NCBI GenBank assembly: GCA_035726825.1
Contig: JALNTX010000007.1
Location: forward strand, 248,001-312,000
Source of the DNA: Pseudocitrobacter sp913778145
GTDB lineage: Bacteria; Pseudomonadota; Gammaproteobacteria; Enterobacterales; Enterobacteriaceae
DNA length: 64,000 bases
Reading direction: 5' to 3'
The notes beneath the pieces were generated by a model. That model was given only the letters and a program-made list of their open reading frames with translations, ran no database searches and was not told the DNA's origin. The position numbers and the translations under genes were made by a program. This document shows, piece by piece, positions 60,066 through 64,000 of the stretch. Every line of letters starts with the position of its first letter. Position 1 is the stretch's first letter.

Positions 60066-61124
60066 TTGGAATAACCGCTTTAACGCATCCAGCAATACCG
60101 TCTCCTCAATATCGCACGCGCTACACGTGGGCGATATCACCTGCTGCGCCCGCAGATTATTAGGCGCCCAAATAATCGGTGACGGATAATCCTCGTGACG
60201 TGCTTTAGGGTAGAAGGCAAGTGTAGGCCTGTCGTAAGCTGAAGCGATGTGAACCAGCGCGGTATCGACGGAGATAACATACTGACAATATTTGGTCAGT
60301 GCGACAGCATGGATGAAATCTTTATACGGCAGCGTTTCGATATTATCGACCGGAATCAGCGGGAGATCTTTTGGATGCCCCGTATAAATAATTCGCAGTT
60401 CGGGATGGTTTTCTTTTAACCACCTATCGATAAGCTGAATTTGCCGTGTCGATAAACGACAAATTTTCTTTGCCCCAATGGGGTTAACAATCACCACCCT
60501 TGTATCGCCTACAAAGTCTCGTAATTGCTGTTCCACATCCGCAGGAAGCGGCAAATCATAGCGATCATCATATTGAACACCCTCCCCAAACAGATGCTCG
60601 CAGATTACGCGCGTACGCGTGGCCATATGCTCGGTGAGTTGCTCATCATGTGGATGATAGCTGGAATAATAGCGCTTGTACCACTTATCAAAACCAAGAA
60701 TATAATGATTTCTTAAGCCTGACAAAAGCAGGGCATGGCCGAAGCTGGGCATCGTTTCAAAAGGATCCAGCACAACATCAAATTGGTATTGTGCGAGCTC
60801 TTTTCGCAACTTAAGCACATCTGAAATACTATTTGAGTCTTTAATGAAGAAATGAGTTATTCCAGGATTAGCTTTTAGAAAGGCATGCCCAACGCCGCAG
60901 GAAATGATAGATAACTTAATGCCTCGTTCGGCCAGCGCACGATATAAAGCACTTAAGACAATCAGATCACCAAGCTTACTATTATCATGAATCAATAAGC
61001 AGCTTTTGATATTTTTAGCGGGTAAAAGCGCCGCACCTTTATGACTAAAAAGAAAAGAGAGAAAATTTATTTTGATTTTATTTATTAATAATCTTTTTTT
61101 CTTGTGAAATGTTCCAAGGCGCAT
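60063..61124 (-). CDS. waaU: WaaU (RfaK), LPS core heptosyltransferase IV-like
   Basis: The ATG at 61124 gives 353 residues beginning MRLGTFHKKKRLLINKIKIN, as in E. coli K-12 RfaK/WaaU (357). A GTG at 61139 is an upstream alternative. It is a GT9 enzyme thought to add the outer-core heptose. VNPIGAKKICRLSTRQIQLI and SVDTALVHIASAYDRPTLAF are the donor-site motifs. It is last in the leftward waa operon, as in K-12 (waaJ-Y-Z-U). Confidence 0.92.
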   Translation of the reverse strand: MRLGTFHKKKRLLINKIKINFLSFLFSHKGAALLPAKNIKSCLLIHDNSKLGDLIVLSALYRALAERGIKLSIISCGVGHAFLKANPGITHFFIKDSNSISDVLKLRKELAQYQFDVVLDPFETMPSFGHALLLSGLRNHYILGFDKWYKRYYSSYHPHDEQLTEHMATRTRVICEHLFGEGVQYDDRYDLPLPADVEQQLRDFVGDTRVVIVNPIGAKKICRLSTRQIQLIDRWLKENHPELRIIYTGHPKDLPLIPVDNIETLPYKDFIHAVALTKYCQYVISVDTALVHIASAYDRPTLAFYPKARHEDYPSPIIWAPNNLRAQQVISPTCSACDIEETVLLDALKRLFQ

Positions 61125-61172
61125 CGTTTTTACCAGCACATGGTTTTATTAAGTAACAGCTTCATTTTTTAC

Positions 61173-62024
61173 TCACGCATGAGCGCGGGCACTGTCAGAA
61201 GTAAATTTTTTTTTAGTCATCGCGGCCTTTCTTGGCGAGGCATCAGTCAGTACTGCAACGTCGATAAAAGGAATAATATCGTATCCGATTGCTGTATCAT
61301 CTGACAGATTGTAGATCCGCATATCAGGAACATTACGGCTCATAAACTTAAAGAACGGTAATATTTTATGCAGGTCCTTACTCAGTTCAGAAGGCATAGG
61401 GTTATTGCTTTCATCATAAAAACGCTGACAGGTACCAGTAAGATCTAGCCCAGAACAGACAATTCGCGAATAACTGAGCGAGTAGGCAATTTGAATCGCC
61501 GTATACGCGACGGTGTGGCAGGAGCAATAACCAATCGCGATATCTTTGCAGAAGCCAACCAGGCGTCCTTTCTTAGAGAAAGGAACTTTAATCATCAGGT
61601 TACGATATAGGCGTGACAAGATGGCAAGCTTAATTTTTTTCGCGATGCCACCTTTTTCACGTTTGTAGAACGCTCTGAGAATATAACAATTCTCACGAAG
61701 ATATTTTTTATCCTCTTCCGAGGCTTCTTCATACACATCCGTATTTACAATCGTAAAGCGACTACCGCGACTAAAACAATAGAAGTCATCACGACGCTGA
61801 TGCAAAAATCGGGCATCCGTCAAAATGTAAATAAAAGGGACAATATTGTGGCTGAGTAAATAATCTGCAGATCCATTGACGGTGATGACGTCATTACTCT
61901 CCAGTACAGAAATTGGCGTCTTCTTTGATGTAGGACCTGACAGAAAGATGATTGTATCATCCGATGTCTTCTGCTCAATCAGGCTTTGTACATCAGCATG
62001 TGTAATATATTTAATGTGTTTCAT
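61173..62024 (-). CDS. waaZ: WaaZ, LPS core biosynthesis protein
   Basis: This 283-residue protein has the same length and order as RfaZ/WaaZ of E. coli K-12. It is involved in adding a third Kdo in the inner core and in lipooligosaccharide forms. IIFLSGPTSKKTPISVLESN at about residues 26-45 and KGRLVGFCKDIAIGYCSCHT near residue 150 are conserved. It has no membrane segment. It is AT-rich like its neighbours. A 201-base gap separates it from waaY upstream. Confidence 0.92.
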   Translation of the reverse strand: MKHIKYITHADVQSLIEQKTSDDTIIFLSGPTSKKTPISVLESNDVITVNGSADYLLSHNIVPFIYILTDARFLHQRRDDFYCFSRGSRFTIVNTDVYEEASEEDKKYLRENCYILRAFYKREKGGIAKKIKLAILSRLYRNLMIKVPFSKKGRLVGFCKDIAIGYCSCHTVAYTAIQIAYSLSYSRIVCSGLDLTGTCQRFYDESNNPMPSELSKDLHKILPFFKFMSRNVPDMRIYNLSDDTAIGYDIIPFIDVAVLTDASPRKAAMTKKKFTSDSARAHA

Positions 62025-62225
62025 AAAAAACCTGTAGAGATAGGCTACTTTTCGCCGGCAAGTACAGCAAACCTTTAATTACGATGAACTCCACAAAAAC
62101 TTATATAGCATATACAGTTAAAACCTGAATTTGTCCATAAATGATTATACTCATCATGGATATCAATGTTATATATAACAATATACTAAAAACAATATTA
62201 ATGACTCGTCCGACGACAGAAAATA
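62025..62225. other. AT-rich gap between waaY and waaZ
   Basis: This 201-base non-coding gap lies inside the operon and is rich in A+T. It holds the perfect 14-base palindrome TGTTATATATAACA (62167-62180) and the dyad ATGAT/ATCAT near 62141-62156. It might hold an internal promoter for waaZU. I see no ORF or terminator with confidence. Confidence 0.5.
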
Positions 62226-62924
62226 TCAGCGAACCTCTTTACCTTTTAGTCGCCTGATAAAATTACGGAACTTCTTCTTAAAGATCAAGCGATAATATCC
62301 GGCATCTTTTACTTCATTAACAATACAATAGTGACGTTCAAGGTCGATTCGGTCTTTGGCCATACGCATAGCGGAAGGCGATTTACCGGACAAATCGATA
62401 ATTCTGACAACGCCATCTTCGATAATAAAGTTGCCTTTATGCGGGTCGCCGGAAACCATTCCGTGCTGATGTAATCCGGAAATGGACGCTTTGATTTTTT
62501 GTTTGAGTTCGTCGTCTATTTCAGGAATATCAACCAGCTCGATACCTTCGATATACTCAATCAGCATGATGTAGTAATGCGCAAAGCGTAACGTTTTCTT
62601 CTCTGCCAGCAGATAGAAGTCATTGACTGAATCAAGCCCTTCTTTTCTGACACGCTCGGTTTGCTCGAAGAGTTTCTCGTAGTAGTCGCCCTTCACCATT
62701 GCTTTCAGGAAACGTTCATTCTGCTTAACTTTTGGCGCAAAGATTTTTAAGATCATTTTCCCGTATTGGGTATCAATCAATAAAACCTTTGTATCTTCAA
62801 TATTACGGAAAACTTTTATAATTTTGATATTGTAGGATAAAAAATCGTTAAACACGCTGATGTATTTTTCACCATCAGACTTTGTGAAAACGACATAATC
62901 GTTAATGTGATGTTTAATACTCAT
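62226..62924 (-). CDS. waaY: WaaY, LPS heptose II kinase
   Basis: This 232-residue protein has the same length as E. coli RfaY/WaaY and phosphorylates heptose II of the LPS inner core. It has a small protein-kinase-like fold. HQHGMVSGDPHKGNFI holds the catalytic Asp (HGD-like loop), and VRIIDLSGKSP is the metal-binding Asp. The basic C-terminus (KKKFRNFIRRLKGKEVR) suits membrane association. It is 25 bases after waaJ. Confidence 0.94.
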   Translation of the reverse strand: MSIKHHINDYVVFTKSDGEKYISVFNDFLSYNIKIIKVFRNIEDTKVLLIDTQYGKMILKIFAPKVKQNERFLKAMVKGDYYEKLFEQTERVRKEGLDSVNDFYLLAEKKTLRFAHYYIMLIEYIEGIELVDIPEIDDELKQKIKASISGLHQHGMVSGDPHKGNFIIEDGVVRIIDLSGKSPSAMRMAKDRIDLERHYCIVNEVKDAGYYRLIFKKKFRNFIRRLKGKEVR

Positions 62925-62949
62925 AATAAACCAAAAGTTAATAAAATAT

Positions 62950-63972
62950 TCAGCGGATGGAGTGTTTTCTCAGCAAATAGGACACGCCTGCAACAAACCC
63001 GGAGTAATATTTATGTTGAACCAGCAGATGCTTGTAGCGCTTTTTCAATTCAACAATAGTTTGCGCATCGCGAGGAGGCTGGTCTTTCCACGGTGATACT
63101 GCCAACGCCTGCAGATAGTAACGTACAGAAGGATAAATGGCCCACTTATGCCAGGGCTTGGTCACGCCGGTGTAGTGAATCAGTACCGTTTCATCAAAAA
63201 TAGTCTCTTTATATTTTTGATGCGTTCGGTCTTTTAACTCACTTTTTATTGTATAAATCGTATTAAACTTTCTCGGCAGGAATTTAATTTTCCCTTTGAG
63301 CAAGATATTCAATACATCCTGGTCAGGATATTTATAGACAATATTGTCGTGGTTTTCATGCGTGAGCATCGCCAGAATTCGGTGGGTTAAGTCATGTTTC
63401 ACCCATTCCTGCAAATTAGCGTAGACCACGCCGGAGTTGAAATAGTTGCCCTTAAGTTCCGGATCTTTTAAGCGATCGACCACTTTTTTCTGCATTGAGT
63501 CGACATCTTTAACCACTGCGGCAATCAGGCCGGTCAGGTCGCAGGCGGCCAGTTCATCCAGACGTCCCTTACAAAATACATCGGCATCCAGATACAGCAG
63601 TTTATCCAGCTTACTGCTGAACAGCTCAAATGCAAACAGCCGGAAATACATCGCGCGAGACCAGACTTTGGTGCGTGGCAGACAGTCCAGGCGTTCTGCA
63701 TTGATTAAGTATAAACTTATTTTTAATTTGTATTTTTTCGCTAATGCTTCGATGTTGGCGAGAAAAGAGGGATTATACTCATCAGCAACAATATGATAAT
63801 TGATATCAATACTGTTATTAATGACCACGGACGTAATAGAAATACCAACCCAATCGAGGTAGTTTCCATCTACGCCATACGCAATATTCAACGCATCAAT
63901 ATCATCACGAGTATTTGTTCTATCATCAAAGACTTTATACTCAGATATTTCAATTACAGGAAGTGAGTTCAC
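62950..63972 (-). CDS. waaJ: WaaJ (RfaJ), LPS alpha-1,2-glucosyltransferase
   Basis: This 340-residue GT8 glycosyltransferase is closely like E. coli RfaJ (338). It adds outer-core glucose using UDP-glucose. LLYLDADVFCKG has the DxD motif, and YNTGV-type acceptor and LIHYTGVTKPWHKWAIYPS motifs follow. The start codon is GTG (63970-63972) with AGGTGA six bases upstream, and I see no better start. Upstream members of the operon (waaQ, waaG and others) lie right of the window. Confidence 0.93.
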   Translation of the reverse strand: MNSLPVIEISEYKVFDDRTNTRDDIDALNIAYGVDGNYLDWVGISITSVVINNSIDINYHIVADEYNPSFLANIEALAKKYKLKISLYLINAERLDCLPRTKVWSRAMYFRLFAFELFSSKLDKLLYLDADVFCKGRLDELAACDLTGLIAAVVKDVDSMQKKVVDRLKDPELKGNYFNSGVVYANLQEWVKHDLTHRILAMLTHENHDNIVYKYPDQDVLNILLKGKIKFLPRKFNTIYTIKSELKDRTHQKYKETIFDETVLIHYTGVTKPWHKWAIYPSVRYYLQALAVSPWKDQPPRDAQTIVELKKRYKHLLVQHKYYSGFVAGVSYLLRKHSIR

Positions 63973-64000
63973 AGCATCACCTATATATATTTTATTTTGT

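Noticed and set aside
1..64000. tRNA, CRISPR array, prophage, insertion sequence or integrase
   Set aside because: No CCA-ended cloverleaf, regularly spaced repeats, transposase or phage gene was recognised on either strand.

Overview
This window is chromosomal DNA of a member of the Enterobacteriaceae close to Escherichia, Citrobacter, Enterobacter or Leclercia. The gene order xylGHR - bax - malS - avtA - ysaA - yiaJ(plaR) - yiaKL..lyxK-sgbHUE - yiaTUVW - aldB - yiaY - selBA - yibF - yibHI - mtlADR - yibT - yibL - lldPRD - trmL - cysE - gpsA - secB - grxC - yibN - gpmI - envC - yibQ - waaH - tdh - kbl - hldD - waaFCL - waa core operon is that of the E. coli K-12 region near minutes 80-82, and most proteins match my memory of the K-12 orthologues closely. 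The genus cannot be fixed by eye. REP palindromes of both the E. coli type (GCCGGAT..TCCGGCCTAC) and the Enterobacter/Citrobacter types (GCCCGGTGGC..ACCGGGCCTAC; CCCTCTCCC..GGGAGAGGG) occur. No tRNA, rRNA, CRISPR, prophage or insertion sequence was recognised.

Layout. 1-2520: end of the D-xylose ABC transporter (xylG tail, xylH) and its activator xylR. 2557-4408: an accessory divergent pair, a periplasmic MBL-fold protein with a degraded zinc site and a LysR regulator. 4555-9631: bax, malS with an exact MalT box, avtA and the ferredoxin ysaA. 9759-18380: repressor plaR and the yia operon for 2,3-diketo-L-gulonate/ascorbate-derived sugars. Here the TRAP transporter genes yiaMNO of K-12 are replaced by yiaX1 (DUF4862) and yiaX2 (MFS), the arrangement described in Klebsiella. 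18386-23206: a cassette absent from K-12 at this point: an AraC regulator, a GPH-family symporter, a GH127 beta-L-arabinofuranosidase and a small membrane protein. 23238-35144: yiaT, yiaU, two near-identical HlyD/DUF3302 modules (yiaVW, yibHI) flanking aldB, yiaY, selBA and yibF. There is no rhsA island between yibF and yibH. 35145-44215: mannitol operon with an array of CRP sites, then the L-lactate operon lldPRD with two LldR-type operators. 44319-51974: trmL, cysE-gpsA-secB-grxC-yibN, gpmI-envC-yibQ. 52031-64000: envelope and LPS core genes, with kbl-tdh between waaH and hldD. hldD-waaF-waaC-waaL run rightward and meet the leftward waaJ-waaY-waaZ-waaU end of the long waaQ-type operon at a bidirectional terminator.

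How the genes work together. XylH imports xylose and XylR responds to it. YiaK, YiaQ, YiaR, YiaS and LyxK form a route from 2,3-diketo-L-gulonate or L-xylulose to D-xylulose 5-phosphate. The GH127 cassette would supply L-arabinose from L-arabinofuranosides. MtlADR and LldPRD each encode uptake, regulation and oxidation of one carbon source. SelA and SelB serve selenocysteine insertion. HldD, WaaF, WaaC, WaaL, WaaH, WaaJ, WaaY, WaaZ and WaaU build and decorate the LPS core.

The most useful observations are the GH127 cassette, the zinc-site-degraded MBL protein, the avtA/ysaA antisense architecture with an opposite-facing terminator, an interlocked pair of inverted repeats (possible H-type pseudoknot) just after tdh, the envC start codon in a hairpin loop, and the yiaVW/yibHI duplication. 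None of these is proven to be a new system.
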